Shown: positions 49,739-59,083, counted from the first letter of the stretch. The stretch is DNA of 64,000 bases from Candidatus Saccharimonadota bacterium (GCA_030445265.1 JAUCSC010000001.1:418494-482493), one strand, 5' to 3'. The notes: generated by a model not told the origin, from the letters alone. Translations and numbers: made by a program.

Positions 49739-50701
49739 CTATGCTTTGGTGCTAAATGCACGGCGAAGTGCAAAACCAAGGATTGTGCTGATGGCTGCGA
49801 AAATTGAGAACGCAGTTGCTGCAATAACGCTTGCTGAGCTTCCCGTGTAAGGAAGGGTAGTGATGGTAGAGGCACCAAGAACTGATCCCTTACCAGGAGT
49901 CACAGGTGTAGTAGGAACAACCGGAGGTTGCTCAACAGTACAGTCCTGAGGCGCTGTGAATGTGCTAGAGAAAGAGACTTTCGTATTTTTATCAAATACA
50001 AAGCTAGCTGAAGTAGCGGAAGCGGTAACTGTTACTGTAGACCCATTCTGAGCTGGGTAAGTTCCGGCGGCTACTACTTCTCCATTAATCTTATACTGAA
50101 CGCCTTCTACGGCAACAATGGTATATGAGCCTAGCGTAGTACAAGTAGGTTGCGTAAACGTAACACTAGGTACAACTGGCTTTGGGCAAGGAGTAGATGT
50201 TCCGCTTTTGTTAACATCATATTGGTGATTATCATACGCTACGACAGTAACGTTATAATTGTGCGATACGTATTTGTCACCGAGACTGAAGATAGTGTTA
50301 TAGGTAGTTCCAAAAGTCGTATCTGCCTTAACGACACCGTCGATAGTTACTTTTACAGTATTGGATTTTCCTACGACAGCCGCAACGGCTGCCTTATCTA
50401 CAATTTTTACAGTTCTGGTACTTGTTATAGTCCAGCCAGTTCCTGCTGGAGCCGCGGTAAGCCAGTCAGTAGTAACCCACTGGTATGACTGCCAACGAGT
50501 ATATTTATGCTGTGTCTCCATGTGAGACTGCTCCTGTACTGCCGCCTGAGCTTGTACTTCTGGTGCATAGTTAATTAAGTTAACTGTTAATGCTTCACAC
50601 GTACTAGAAATGCTGTTTGTGTGCGCCGACGCTGTTGTTGTCGGGAGCACTGCAAAACTGATTCCAAGAACGGCGAGTGCGAACAAGATTTTCTTGATCA
50701 T
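49739..50701 (-). CDS. LPXTG-type surface protein
   Basis: A signal peptide (MIKKILFALAVLGISFAVLP, cleavage after TASA) starts at ATG 50701, 5 nt after AGGAGG. The mature part is Thr/Val-rich and beta-like. The C-terminus has a Pro/Thr linker, LPYTG, a hydrophobic helix and a basic tail (RRAF), the full sortase sorting signal. The protein should be displayed on the cell wall and may contact a host cell. No sortase gene is in the window. A longer frame to 50737 adds residues before the signal peptide and is rejected. Confidence 0.85.
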   Translation of the reverse strand: MIKKILFALAVLGISFAVLPTTTASAHTNSISSTCEALTVNLINYAPEVQAQAAVQEQSHMETQHKYTRWQSYQWVTTDWLTAAPAGTGWTITSTRTVKIVDKAAVAAVVGKSNTVKVTIDGVVKADTTFGTTYNTIFSLGDKYVSHNYNVTVVAYDNHQYDVNKSGTSTPCPKPVVPSVTFTQPTCTTLGSYTIVAVEGVQYKINGEVVAAGTYPAQNGSTVTVTASATSASFVFDKNTKVSFSSTFTAPQDCTVEQPPVVPTTPVTPGKGSVLGASTITTLPYTGSSASVIAATAFSIFAAISTILGFALRRAFSTKA

Positions 50702-50893
50702 AAAAGCCTCCTGGCTCATATTAATTGTTGTCTGCATAACTTCTTTTGTACTACCTATGCAGGTACGTGAGAAATTATCACATTGTTAATATTAATACTA
50801 CATATATGTATTTAAGTCAATTATATTATATAGCTTATGCTTATGTTCCACCATCAGTAATGTCAGCTGTACTTCTTACTCTATAATATAGTG

Positions 50894-51886
50894 ATGAAGT
50901 CAAAACTTTACGGAGTAAATTTAGGTGGGTGGCTACTGCTGGAAAAGTGGATGACACCGACCTTATTCCAAGGTACCTCGGCAGATGACGAGTTTCAATT
51001 CATGTATACCAATGGGTCAACAGATAGGCTGGAAAACCACCGTCGTTCATTTATAACCGAAGACGACTATCGATGGCTCGCAGACAATGGAATTAATGCG
51101 GTTCGTATCCCAGTCGGCTATTGGGTCCTCGGTGGTGACGCGCCATACGCCGACGGTTCGAGATATCTGGACTGGGCCTTCGTCATGGCAAAAAAGTACC
51201 GTTTGTCGGTCATTATCGATGTTCACGGGCTGCCTGGCTCACAGAATGGTTTCGACCATAGCGGCAGAAAAGGTAACGCTTTGTGGTTTGACGAGAAATA
51301 TTACCGCACGCAGTCGCTGATGGCGCTTGAAAGAATTGCCAAAAGATACGGGGATCATCCGAACTTGTGGGGCATCCAAGTGATCAATGAACCTAAAGTC
51401 GCAATATTCCACTTTAAGTTGCGCCAGTACTATAGGGCTGCGTATAAACTCCTAGCCGGTATACTGCCGACAGGTGTGCGTATTATATTCAGCGACGCCT
51501 TTTCACCAAGGCTCATGAACGGTGCGATGAAGCAAACAACCCATCGGTCTGTCATGGATGTGCACTTCTATCATATGGCGACTTTATTCGCGCATTCTCG
51601 TACCCTTGACTGGTTCTTCCAAAAGACAATACGTCGAAAAAAACTCATACAGCGGCTTTCCAAAACACAAGAGATTATCATCGGGGAGTGGAGTGGCATC
51701 GTCAATCAAGAAAAACTGAATGGATTGTCATTACCCGAGCAGTACAAGCTCTTTCAGGAGTATGTTGCCCTGCAATTATCTGTCTATGAAGCTGCCACTG
51801 GATGGTTCTACTTCAACTACAAGACGGAAAAACCGGGAGTGTGGAATTTCCGCTCACAAATTGAAGCTGGTAATATCAAATTATAG
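50894..51886 (+). CDS. Glycoside hydrolase family 5-like (exo-1,3-beta-glucanase type)
   Basis: The N-terminus GVNLGGWLLLEKWMTP is characteristic of the exo-1,3-beta-glucanase branch of GH5. The acid/base Glu lies in VINEPK (near 165) and the nucleophile Glu in IIIGEWSG (near 260), with His in DVHFYHM. There is no signal peptide, so the enzyme is cytoplasmic or exported by another route. TATAAT lies 6 nt before ATG 50894. The 3' end overlaps the convergent metallopeptidase by 6 bp. Confidence 0.85.
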   Translation: MKSKLYGVNLGGWLLLEKWMTPTLFQGTSADDEFQFMYTNGSTDRLENHRRSFITEDDYRWLADNGINAVRIPVGYWVLGGDAPYADGSRYLDWAFVMAKKYRLSVIIDVHGLPGSQNGFDHSGRKGNALWFDEKYYRTQSLMALERIAKRYGDHPNLWGIQVINEPKVAIFHFKLRQYYRAAYKLLAGILPTGVRIIFSDAFSPRLMNGAMKQTTHRSVMDVHFYHMATLFAHSRTLDWFFQKTIRRKKLIQRLSKTQEIIIGEWSGIVNQEKLNGLSLPEQYKLFQEYVALQLSVYEAATGWFYFNYKTEKPGVWNFRSQIEAGNIKL

Positions 51887-52702
51887 GTCGGCAAATGTAT
51901 TGCAGGCTGTTGGGTTGCCGCTGTTATACCCCGCGTTGAACCACTGGACGCGCTGCTCTGACGAGCCATGTGTCCATGTCTCTGGTGACATCTGCCCGGT
52001 GACACTTTGCTGAATACGGTCATCGCCGACAGCAGCTGCAGCATCGACTGCTTCGTTAATTTCGCCTGGCTCAAAGACGCCGAGTGTGGAGACTGAGTTG
52101 GCCCATGAACCAGCGTAACAATCGGCTTGTAACTCTAGAGCGATTGAATTTGCCTGAGTGTTATCATGAGCTATCTGGTCCATGGTACCGGTAATATTCT
52201 GGACATGGTGACCGACTTCATGAGCAATCACATACGCTTCAGCAACATCACCACCCTTAGCCTTGAAGCGTTGCTGCAATTCCTGAAAGAATGTTTCATC
52301 TAAATATATTGTTTTATCAGCAGGGCAGTAGTGTGGCCCTACATCGGATGTCGCCAGCCCGCAGCCTGACGCTGTGGCAGATCGGAATAGTACGAGTTTT
52401 GGACCTTGGTAATTGGTTACTTTTTGCGTCCAGTAGTCATTGGTCGATCCAAGCACTGTCGAAGCAAACACTTCATAATTATCGGCGCCTTCAAAATCAG
52501 ACGACGTCAAACTATTTTGCTGGTCAGTAAGCCCATTAAGCGAACCGAGGACTTGATTTAGGTCGAGCGTACCACCACTTAAGAACGTATAGAGAAGCGT
52601 GACTATGACGCCAACCACCCCAAGACCTCCGCCCAGCGCTAAGCCATTACCACGACGGTCTTCAACATTACCACGACTAAAGATCTTTCCCCAATCAGCC
52701 AT
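51881..52702 (-). CDS. YpfJ-type neutral zinc metallopeptidase
   Basis: The zinc signature HEVGHHVQNI (near residue 165), one N-terminal transmembrane segment (about 25-45) and the family's FRSATASGCGLA and GPHYCPADKTIYLDETFF motifs identify the UPF0042-unrelated YpfJ/zinc_peptidase group. The catalytic domain should be outside the membrane. ATG 52702 follows CGGAG. The C-terminus WTHGSSEQRVQWFNAGYNSG is typical of the family. Confidence 0.88.
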   Translation of the reverse strand: MADWGKIFSRGNVEDRRGNGLALGGGLGVVGVIVTLLYTFLSGGTLDLNQVLGSLNGLTDQQNSLTSSDFEGADNYEVFASTVLGSTNDYWTQKVTNYQGPKLVLFRSATASGCGLATSDVGPHYCPADKTIYLDETFFQELQQRFKAKGGDVAEAYVIAHEVGHHVQNITGTMDQIAHDNTQANSIALELQADCYAGSWANSVSTLGVFEPGEINEAVDAAAAVGDDRIQQSVTGQMSPETWTHGSSEQRVQWFNAGYNSGNPTACNTFADL

Positions 52703-52791
52703 ATAAACTCCGTTCTTAGGTACTGCTACTATTATACCGTGTCATTGAAAGGCGATGCATCGGTTTTCCCAGATATTGCTATACTGATGGT

Positions 52792-54366
52792 ATGGTAGCG
52801 GCAAGAAAGCACAACGATTTACCACCCCCGAGCGAAAGCGATTCGTTCAAAAGCCATTTAGCTGGTAATGAGAAGTTGTTTCACGCACTTTTTAAAGAGA
52901 GTACGAGCGCCATACAGCTCATTACTCCTGATGGGCATGTCCTATACTCTAGCGATTCGGTCGAGAATGTACTCGGCTACACGGCAGAAGAGGTCCAAGG
53001 CGTCGATATCAGCCCGTATCTACACCCCGATGATGCCGCACGTTTCAACCAAAAATGGCAGCATCTCCTGGCTCACCCAAAGTCAGTCGTTAGCCTCGAA
53101 TACCGAGTCAAACACAAAGATGGCTCATGGGTATATGTCGGCACGACGCTCACGAATCATCTTGCGACGCCAGATATCGGCGCGATAGTTGGCAACTTCC
53201 GAAATATTACCGACCAGCGCCGAATCAATGAGTCCCTCCGTTCGCAGACGGCTATCCTCCGCGCATTATCCGAAAATACGATGCTCGCCTTATTTATGCT
53301 CGATGAGCATAATTATTGCACCTTTATGAACCCGGCGGCTGAATCACTCATAGGTTATTCTTTCGATGAAGTAAAAGAGATGAAAAAAACCTTTCATGAC
53401 ATCGTTCATCATACTCGGCCTGACGGCAGCGCCTATCCACTGAGTGACTGTCCCATCTATCAAGCAGTTATTAAGAAACATCGTGTGCACGGAGATGAAT
53501 ACTTTTCGGGAAGCGATGGTACATTTCACCCGGTTACATTTACCGCTAGTCCTATCCTAAAAGATGGCGAATCAGTCGGTATGGTCGTTGAAGCAAGAGA
53601 CATTAGCATCGAGCGAGCAGCCGAAGAAGAATATAAACGACTGACGTTGGTCGAGGCACAGCGAAACGAGCTGCTAAAACTCAGCAATGCCAAGGACGAA
53701 TTCATTGCGTTGGCATCACACCAACTCCGCACACCCGCAACCGCGGTGAAACAGTATACCGCCATGCTACTCGAAGGATTCAGAGGTAAATTAGCAATTG
53801 AGCAACGTGAACTGTTGCTGAAAGCCTACCAAAGCAATGAGCGGGAGTTAACGATCATTGACGACCTCTTGAAAGTAGCAAAACTTGACGCCGGTAAGGT
53901 ACAGATCCAAAAAGAAAATATCGATATAATTCATATGATCAACGATGTGATAGATGGTCTTGGCAGCTCTGCTCGATTCAAGGAAATATCCATTATCCAG
54001 AAACATAAAGTCCCGAAGCTAATCGTATATATCGACCCTGAACTCTTTCGCATGGTCATCGAGAACCTCATTGATAATGCAATCAAATATTCCCCAAAGC
54101 GCAGCACTGTCACGATTTCCGTTGCAACTAAAAAGAACGTTGTGCATATATATGTCGCCGATAATGGCGTGGGAATAGCAAAAGAAGATTTGAAGCATTT
54201 ATTCATTAAATTCTCACGTATCGACAACCCATTGTCCGTCCTGGCCGGGGGGACTGGGCTAGGTCTCTACTGGGTAAAGAAAATAGTGACGCTGCATAAC
54301 GCAAAAATTACGGCCAAACCGAATAAACCAAACGGAACGATATTTGAAATTAAATTACCGCAGTAG
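52792..54366 (+). CDS. Soluble two-PAS sensor histidine kinase
   Basis: There is no membrane segment. PAS1 (about 28-140, STSAIQLITPDGHVLYSS and VKHKDGSWVYV) and PAS2 (about 150-275) precede HisKA with ALASHQLRTPATA (His near 309). The HATPase domain has DNAIKYSP and GTGLGLYWVKK. SHQLRTP is a variant of the usual SHELRTP. No regulator is adjacent, so it is an orphan kinase. TATACT with an upstream TGC is 6 nt before the ATG. Its stop is embedded in a terminator. Confidence 0.9.
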   Translation: MVAARKHNDLPPPSESDSFKSHLAGNEKLFHALFKESTSAIQLITPDGHVLYSSDSVENVLGYTAEEVQGVDISPYLHPDDAARFNQKWQHLLAHPKSVVSLEYRVKHKDGSWVYVGTTLTNHLATPDIGAIVGNFRNITDQRRINESLRSQTAILRALSENTMLALFMLDEHNYCTFMNPAAESLIGYSFDEVKEMKKTFHDIVHHTRPDGSAYPLSDCPIYQAVIKKHRVHGDEYFSGSDGTFHPVTFTASPILKDGESVGMVVEARDISIERAAEEEYKRLTLVEAQRNELLKLSNAKDEFIALASHQLRTPATAVKQYTAMLLEGFRGKLAIEQRELLLKAYQSNERELTIIDDLLKVAKLDAGKVQIQKENIDIIHMINDVIDGLGSSARFKEISIIQKHKVPKLIVYIDPELFRMVIENLIDNAIKYSPKRSTVTISVATKKNVVHIYVADNGVGIAKEDLKHLFIKFSRIDNPLSVLAGGTGLGLYWVKKIVTLHNAKITAKPNKPNGTIFEIKLPQ

Positions 54367-54379
54367 TCTGCGGTAATTT
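54352..54379. terminator. Terminator overlapping the histidine kinase stop
   Basis: AAATTACCGCA (54352-54362) and TGCGGTAATTT (54369-54379) form an 11-bp stem around GTAGTC. The kinase stop codon lies within the loop region. Confidence 0.7.
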
Positions 54380-54396
54380 ATTATTTGTGGCCTCGA

Positions 54397-54963
54397 TTAA
54401 CTTTCGCGGGCAACTTTAAGCTTAGCCGTCCAAGTCGTCAGCTCATCGAGCAACGTGTTCGCAGCTTTTTCTTCCTGTTCACCAAATTTGAATTGGCCCT
54501 GCTCATCAAGGTTGAAGTAGTAGTTTGGAAGCAGGACTTGCTCGCGTAAATCAAACATTCTGAGCTCTCCAGCAATACCACGGAGATGCTCAACAGCACG
54601 AGCACCACCGGCTTGTGATCCGTAGCTGACAAAGGAAACCGGTTTGTAATTCCATTCGGCGTTCAAGTAATTGATGGCATTAGCAAGAACAGGCGAGTAT
54701 GAATGATTGTACTCAGGCGTAACAAAAATAAATCCGTCCTTCTCGCCAATGGTCTTCGCCCATGCTTTTGTATGTTCTTGTTCGTAGTCACCCATCATGG
54801 CTGGCTTTGGTTCATTGTAAAAGGGAAGATCAAGTTCTTGAAGATCGATAAATTCGACTTCAATATCGTCTCTTTTCTTGGCTAGTTCATATACCCAAGT
54901 CGCTGGTTGAATGTTGAATCGACCAGGTCGAACAGACCCGGCAATAACGGCTATTTTTGTCAT
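54397..54963 (-). CDS. NADPH-dependent FMN reductase
   Basis: This is a flavodoxin-like fold oxidoreductase of 188 residues. IAVIAGSVRPGRFN (residues 4-17) is the FMN-phosphate loop, and FVTPEYNHSYSPVLANAINYL is the classical family motif. YGSQAGGARAVEHLR follows. It reduces FMN, quinones or similar acceptors with NADPH. ATG 54963 follows GTGAGGA; an in-frame GTG at 54975 is within that ribosome site. A HxlR-family regulator lies just upstream on the same strand. Confidence 0.9.
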   Translation of the reverse strand: MTKIAVIAGSVRPGRFNIQPATWVYELAKKRDDIEVEFIDLQELDLPFYNEPKPAMMGDYEQEHTKAWAKTIGEKDGFIFVTPEYNHSYSPVLANAINYLNAEWNYKPVSFVSYGSQAGGARAVEHLRGIAGELRMFDLREQVLLPNYYFNLDEQGQFKFGEQEEKAANTLLDELTTWTAKLKVARES

Positions 54964-55043
54964 GCTTTTCCTCACTTAATTACTATAAATAGTATAGCAC
55001 TTTACGACAAGCGACGGCAAGTGTTTAAAATAGTATTAGTACA

Positions 55044-55388
55044 TTAAGCGACGTGGCTAAGGGAAGGTAAATGAAGATCAGCGGACTTCGTTGCAAAACG
55101 ATTGAGTGCTTTGACGACGCTGTAGGCTTCTTTACCAAGAGAGGTTAAGGAGTAATTGACTGAGATTCCTTCGCTCAGCTCAGTACGGGCGACAATGCCA
55201 GCGTGTTCCAACTTCTTGAGGCGACTGGTAAGCGTGACGGGGTTGAGATTATTCAGCTCACGCTGCAACTCGCAGAACCTCATAGTACTTGGTTCGAGGG
55301 CATTGATAATACTAAGAGTCCAGAAGTCACCAAGTAGTTTCATACTGGCTTCACATGACTTTGAGTAGGGCGTGGTCGCATTAGACAT
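55044..55388 (-). CDS. HxlR-family transcriptional regulator
   Basis: The 114-residue winged-helix protein has the HxlR signature: one Cys near the N-terminus (SKSCEASMKLLGDFWTLSII), FCELQRELNNLNPVTLTSRL as recognition region and a wing with GISVNYSLT. HxlR proteins often sense electrophiles or quinones. It lies directly upstream of the NADPH:FMN reductase on the same strand and is likely its regulator. Confidence 0.9.
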   Translation of the reverse strand: MSNATTPYSKSCEASMKLLGDFWTLSIINALEPSTMRFCELQRELNNLNPVTLTSRLKKLEHAGIVARTELSEGISVNYSLTSLGKEAYSVVKALNRFATKSADLHLPSLSHVA

Positions 55389-55502
55389 ACTATAATTATT
55401 ATACTTTTTATCGACAACTGCAAGATAGGAAGAATTTGTAATGATTTTTTGCTTTTAGACTTTTGGTAATGTGCGCTATACTGTCTGCACGAAAGGTAAT
55501 TT

Positions 55503-56420
55503 ATGGAAAAAATCTCTCCGGATACCATTAGCCAGCGCCGAATCGTATCTTACTTCGAACATGAGTTCGGCGAGATGTCGTTAGCGAGCGCCTTTGAACA
55601 TGTCGAAGAAATGAAGGAGGCCGGATTCACGAACGTCATACTTTGCGTGACCGAGTCGGACATAGATAATAGTGCGCGCCAAGAATATCTGCGCATCGTA
55701 AAGAGTCTCCTCGATGAGCAAGGGATTGAGGTATGGGCAGATCCATGGGGCGTCGGTAGTGTTTTTGGCGGCGAAGGTATCTCGCACTTCAAAAATAGCG
55801 GAGAAAAGAGCTGCTACTGCAACCCGAACCTCGATGTCCTTATCAAGCAATGGATTGAAACGGTTCAGTCATTAGAGATTGATACGATATTTTGGGATGA
55901 GCCAGAAATGAAATGTGATGATCATCGCGATGATGAACTCAAATTTATTGAACGATATACGGCAGTTGCGTCAGAACTTAACTTTAATAATGTCGTATGC
56001 CTGACGGCCAATCGAAAAAAACATGATCAATTTGAACTTGTCGCCTCAATGCCAAACGTTGCCGAAATCGCCGTTGATCCTTATTACCCAAATGCGTTTG
56101 AGGTTATTGCTGAAGCCGACCGCCTCGCTTACATTACGGAGTGGGTGGAGACTGTTCAGGATGTTGCCGAGCGAAACGACAAGAGATCTCATGTGTGGGT
56201 ACAAAATTTTAACATACCGCTCGGTAGGGAATCCATCGTACGCGAACACATTGATATTTGCCGCCACCATTTAGCCGACGTGGCGATATGGGGATTCAGA
56301 GGTTGCGTGACGGTACCAAATTTCGCATCACCAGCCCAAGTCCAGCCCATCGAGATTTGGGATTACACGAAACAGATTTTGGCTGAGCACAGAGAGCCGA
56401 TACAGGCTGAGATTAATTAA
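55503..56420 (+). CDS. Hypothetical protein, possible TIM-barrel enzyme
   Basis: The 305-residue protein begins RRIVSYFEHEFGEMS and alternates helix and strand in a way that suggests a TIM barrel: GFTNVILCVTESD, GIEVWADPWGVGSVFGG, DTIFWDEPEM near 135 and VAEIAVDPYYP near 195, then VWVQNFNIPLG. Acidic residues end several strands (TESD, WDEPEM), as in glycoside hydrolase-like barrels. No family is certain and no signal peptide is present. TATACT and AAAGGTAA lie upstream of the ATG. Confidence 0.7.
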   Translation: MEKISPDTISQRRIVSYFEHEFGEMSLASAFEHVEEMKEAGFTNVILCVTESDIDNSARQEYLRIVKSLLDEQGIEVWADPWGVGSVFGGEGISHFKNSGEKSCYCNPNLDVLIKQWIETVQSLEIDTIFWDEPEMKCDDHRDDELKFIERYTAVASELNFNNVVCLTANRKKHDQFELVASMPNVAEIAVDPYYPNAFEVIAEADRLAYITEWVETVQDVAERNDKRSHVWVQNFNIPLGRESIVREHIDICRHHLADVAIWGFRGCVTVPNFASPAQVQPIEIWDYTKQILAEHREPIQAEIN

Positions 56421-56422
56421 GA

Positions 56423-56458
56423 ACAAAACCGCCGTAAGCATTTTCACGGCGGTTTTGT
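56423..56458. terminator. Strong terminator between convergent genes
   Basis: ACAAAACCGCCGT (56423-56435) and ACGGCGGTTTTGT (56446-56458) form a 13-bp stem with AAGCATTTTC as loop, with A and T runs in the arms, so it can serve both strands. Confidence 0.9.
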
Positions 56459-56484
56459 TTCACTGTGACATTCTCGTCAGTGAG

Positions 56485-57675
56485 CTACGGGGTCGTCACG
56501 ACCGTGAGGTTCGTTGTGAATGCACTGTTCGTATTGGTTCCCCGTGCTTGTACTCGACAGTAATACGTAGTACTAGCAGTCATTCCCGTCACCGATACGC
56601 TCGTCCCAGCTGGTGAACTCGTAAAGTTAGTTGTCGCAAACGTACTATCGGTGGAGCACTGTGCGTTATAGCCAATTGCACCGGTCGATGCAGCCCAGCT
56701 AAGGGTGAACGTCGTGGCGGTAATAGCTGATGAAGCAAATGATCCTGGTGTTGCTGGTGTCGAGGTCGTCACCGTTAAGTTCGTTGAGTTGGCGCTATTC
56801 GAGCTAGTTCCGCGGGCAAGAACTCGACAGAAGTATGACGTTGCTCCGCTGAGACCCGTCACCGATACGCTCGTCCCAGCTGGTGAGCTGTTATGAACAA
56901 GGGTAGTATATGCCGTACTCGTTGCGCACTGTGCCGTATAGCCGACTGCACCTGCCACTGCGCCCCAAGAGAAGGTGAATGCATTAACGGTGATAGCAGA
57001 TGAAGCGAGCGAGCCAGGGACGGCAGGAGCAGCTGTGGATGTCGTAACCGTTGCAGACCAGTCACTTGAAGCACTCCCGATAGAAGACATCACGCTACAG
57101 AAGTATGCCGTGCCAGCAGTCAGCGAGCTGAACGTCGATGTCGTTGCACCAGTCGTCGTTTGCGTTACGAGGCCTGTCGTATATCCAGCGTCACGAGCAC
57201 AGCGAGCCGAGTAGCCAGTCGCACCGCTCACCGCAGTCCAGTTTAAGACAAATGAGGTTGAGGTGATTGAGGCAAAGCTGGCCGTCGAACTTGCACAAAG
57301 TGCTTGCTCGGGCGTGCCGCTCGCATTCGAGATTCTGAACGCTTTTGATCCGTTAACAATTTGCAGACAATAAGACAGCAGGTCAGGGGCTGGTACATAC
57401 GTTACTATGTTTCCATTACTATTCTTCAGATCAACAACAGTATCATCAACGGGGAATGAACTGTTAATGGCTTGGTATTGACCAAGGACTCGGCTGTTCA
57501 TCGCCAGGTCACTCTGGATTGCGGCAGTCACGGCACGATCTCGAATACCGTTAAACGCAACAATGGTTATTGCGGCCAATATTCCAATAATGACGATGAC
57601 GATCAAAAGTTCGACAATCGTGAAACCTTTTTGTGTTTGTATTTTTTTAGGTAAGTGCGGAGAACCGAATTTCAT
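56485..57675 (-). CDS. Type IV pilin-like protein with fibronectin III repeats
   Basis: A prepilin signal is clear: the basic leader ends KG, then FTIVELLIVIVIIGILAAIT with Glu at position 5 of the mature protein. A pilin globular part (to about 125) is followed by three fibronectin type III-like repeats (about 127-215, 217-305, 306-396), each with a Y-x-AxC-type strand (YSARC, YTAQC, YNAQC) and a YFCR/YYCR strand. Repeats 2 and 3 are very similar. It is probably an adhesive pilus component. AAGGA precedes the ATG. Confidence 0.88.
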   Translation of the reverse strand: MKFGSPHLPKKIQTQKGFTIVELLIVIVIIGILAAITIVAFNGIRDRAVTAAIQSDLAMNSRVLGQYQAINSSFPVDDTVVDLKNSNGNIVTYVPAPDLLSYCLQIVNGSKAFRISNASGTPEQALCASSTASFASITSTSFVLNWTAVSGATGYSARCARDAGYTTGLVTQTTTGATTSTFSSLTAGTAYFCSVMSSIGSASSDWSATVTTSTAAPAVPGSLASSAITVNAFTFSWGAVAGAVGYTAQCATSTAYTTLVHNSSPAGTSVSVTGLSGATSYFCRVLARGTSSNSANSTNLTVTTSTPATPGSFASSAITATTFTLSWAASTGAIGYNAQCSTDSTFATTNFTSSPAGTSVSVTGMTASTTYYCRVQARGTNTNSAFTTNLTVVTTP

Positions 57676-57746
57676 GAATGTTCTTTTTCCTTATAAGAGG
57701 GATATTTGTCCTGAGTATACCATGAGCGATATCAAAACAAAATAAA

Positions 57747-57778
57747 AAAATCTGCCGAGATTTCAATCGGCAGATTTT
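57747..57778 (-). terminator. Terminator downstream of the 57797 gene
   Basis: AAAATCTGCCGA (57747-57758) and TCGGCAGATTTT (57767-57778) form a 12-bp stem. The A run on its left becomes a T run on the minus strand, terminating that gene before the pilin gene. Confidence 0.85.
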
Positions 57779-57796
57779 GTATGCATTATCGTCTAT

Positions 57797-58009
57797 TTAG
57801 CTAGCCTTAGCTTGCTGTGCTTGCTCGATGGCGCGCTGAGATTGGTTCTTGGCATCGTTTGCCACCCCAATCGCCGTACCAGCCATAGCAAGTGCAATGA
57901 CTGCCCCAAGAAGCGCTAGCCAGGAAAGAACTTTCGCCAGCTTTGACTCTGAATGTGCTTCATGTACGTCTCGCCTTAAGTGATTCATGTTGTCGTTATC
58001 GTCTGCCAT
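57797..58009 (-). CDS. Small single-pass membrane protein (70 residues)
   Basis: The hydrophilic N-terminus (ADDNDNMNHLRRDVHEAHSES) is followed by one transmembrane helix (about 26-46) and a Gln/Ala-rich helical tail. AAGGAGG lies 7 nt before the ATG. It is flanked by its own terminator, so it is expressed alone. No family is recognised. Confidence 0.75.
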   Translation of the reverse strand: MADDNDNMNHLRRDVHEAHSESKLAKVLSWLALLGAVIALAMAGTAIGVANDAKNQSQRAIEQAQQAKAS

Positions 58010-58097
58010 ACTGTAGGCCTCCTTATTATTGGTACTACCTAGTATGGACGGGTATGCTTAAGGTTTCTGTAAACATTTTCACAGGTACGACACCCCC

Positions 58098-58484
58098 TTA
58101 ATTTTCAATGACAGCTAGTATATTACCCGCCGGATCCTTAAACCAAGCGATGTTTGGGCCCATGCCCGCATCCTTACCACGCAGCACACCATTATCACCC
58201 TGTGGGGCAGGGAGGTTATCATAACGTTCAAACGATATACCATGGCTGCTTAAGTGATCGACGGTCTCGTCAATATTTTCAACGACGAAGTTCAAAACGG
58301 TGAATGAAGCCGGTTGATGATCGGCTTTTTCATATACAAACAGTCGGTTACCTCCCGGCAGTTCCAGCATCAGTCCCATGTTATCGTCGAGTGGTTTCAT
58401 AACGAGCGTATCGACGTAAAACGTGCGCGCCTTATCAATACTGTCAACCGAAAAACCACTGAATGCACTAAGCGCCGTAAGCAT
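58098..58484 (-). CDS. VOC-superfamily (glyoxalase/bleomycin-resistance-like) protein
   Basis: Two beta-alpha-beta-beta-beta modules are seen: FSGFSVDSIDKARTFYVDTL near the start and LNFVVENIDETVDHLSSHG near 66, ending in WFKDPAGNILAVIEN, the classical VOC C-terminus. It may bind a metal and a small molecule; function is unknown. AGGAGG precedes the ATG. Length 128 is typical. Confidence 0.88.
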   Translation of the reverse strand: MLTALSAFSGFSVDSIDKARTFYVDTLVMKPLDDNMGLMLELPGGNRLFVYEKADHQPASFTVLNFVVENIDETVDHLSSHGISFERYDNLPAPQGDNGVLRGKDAGMGPNIAWFKDPAGNILAVIEN

Positions 58485-58543
58485 ATACTGTTCCTCCTAT
58501 GTTGTTATCCTTTTATTATAGTCCTGACGATACGACCTGAAGA

Positions 58544-59083
58544 TTATTCTGTCAGCGACTTAAGCTTTTGGGCTGTCGTGTAGTTACGGATGGTGACATG
58601 TTGATACGCGGCCGCACCGACAATCTTTGCCCATCGGCTACGTCCAAAGGTCTTGAGCGGTGCCGACCAAAAGATGATATGACCGTGAAAGGCAATTTTT
58701 TCATATTCAGGCTTAATTTCACCAACTTCCCTGACGAGCAGTTCGGTTTGAGCAGGAGGGATAACAAAGACGGCATTATGTTTACTCCCTTCGTCCGCAC
58801 CCCACCAAGCAGGGGCATGAGCCAAGTCTTTATGCAGCTCATCGACGGAAATAACGGCCATCCGCATCGTCACGCCAAAACAATCTCTGATAATTGTTTC
58901 GCAGCGACTGACAAGCTTTGCGGTATCGAGCTCATCGCTTTCAAAGATTACATTGCCGCTATTGATATATGTAGAGACATTTTTTAAGCCCGACAACTCG
59001 TATTGGGATTTCAGCTCGCTCATCGAGACTTTATTATTCCCACCAACATTAATACCGCGGATAAGGCCAACGTATCGTGTCAT
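58544..59083 (-). CDS. DUF1697 family protein
   Basis: The N-terminus YVGLIRGINVGGNNKVSMSEL and the following YINSGNVIFES are diagnostic of DUF1697. The function of the family is not established. The 179-residue product starts at ATG 59083, which follows TATAAT by 6 nt on the minus strand. The longer frame to 59119 runs into the small membrane-peptide gene and is rejected. Confidence 0.88.
   Translation of the reverse strand: MTRYVGLIRGINVGGNNKVSMSELKSQYELSGLKNVSTYINSGNVIFESDELDTAKLVSRCETIIRDCFGVTMRMAVISVDELHKDLAHAPAWWGADEGSKHNAVFVIPPAQTELLVREVGEIKPEYEKIAFHGHIIFWSAPLKTFGRSRWAKIVGAAAYQHVTIRNYTTAQKLKSLTE

Noticed and set aside
56587..56892. Possible CRISPR or direct-repeat array from repeated GATACGCTCGTCCCAGCTGG
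   Set aside because: The two copies lie in frame inside fibronectin III repeats and reflect protein duplication.
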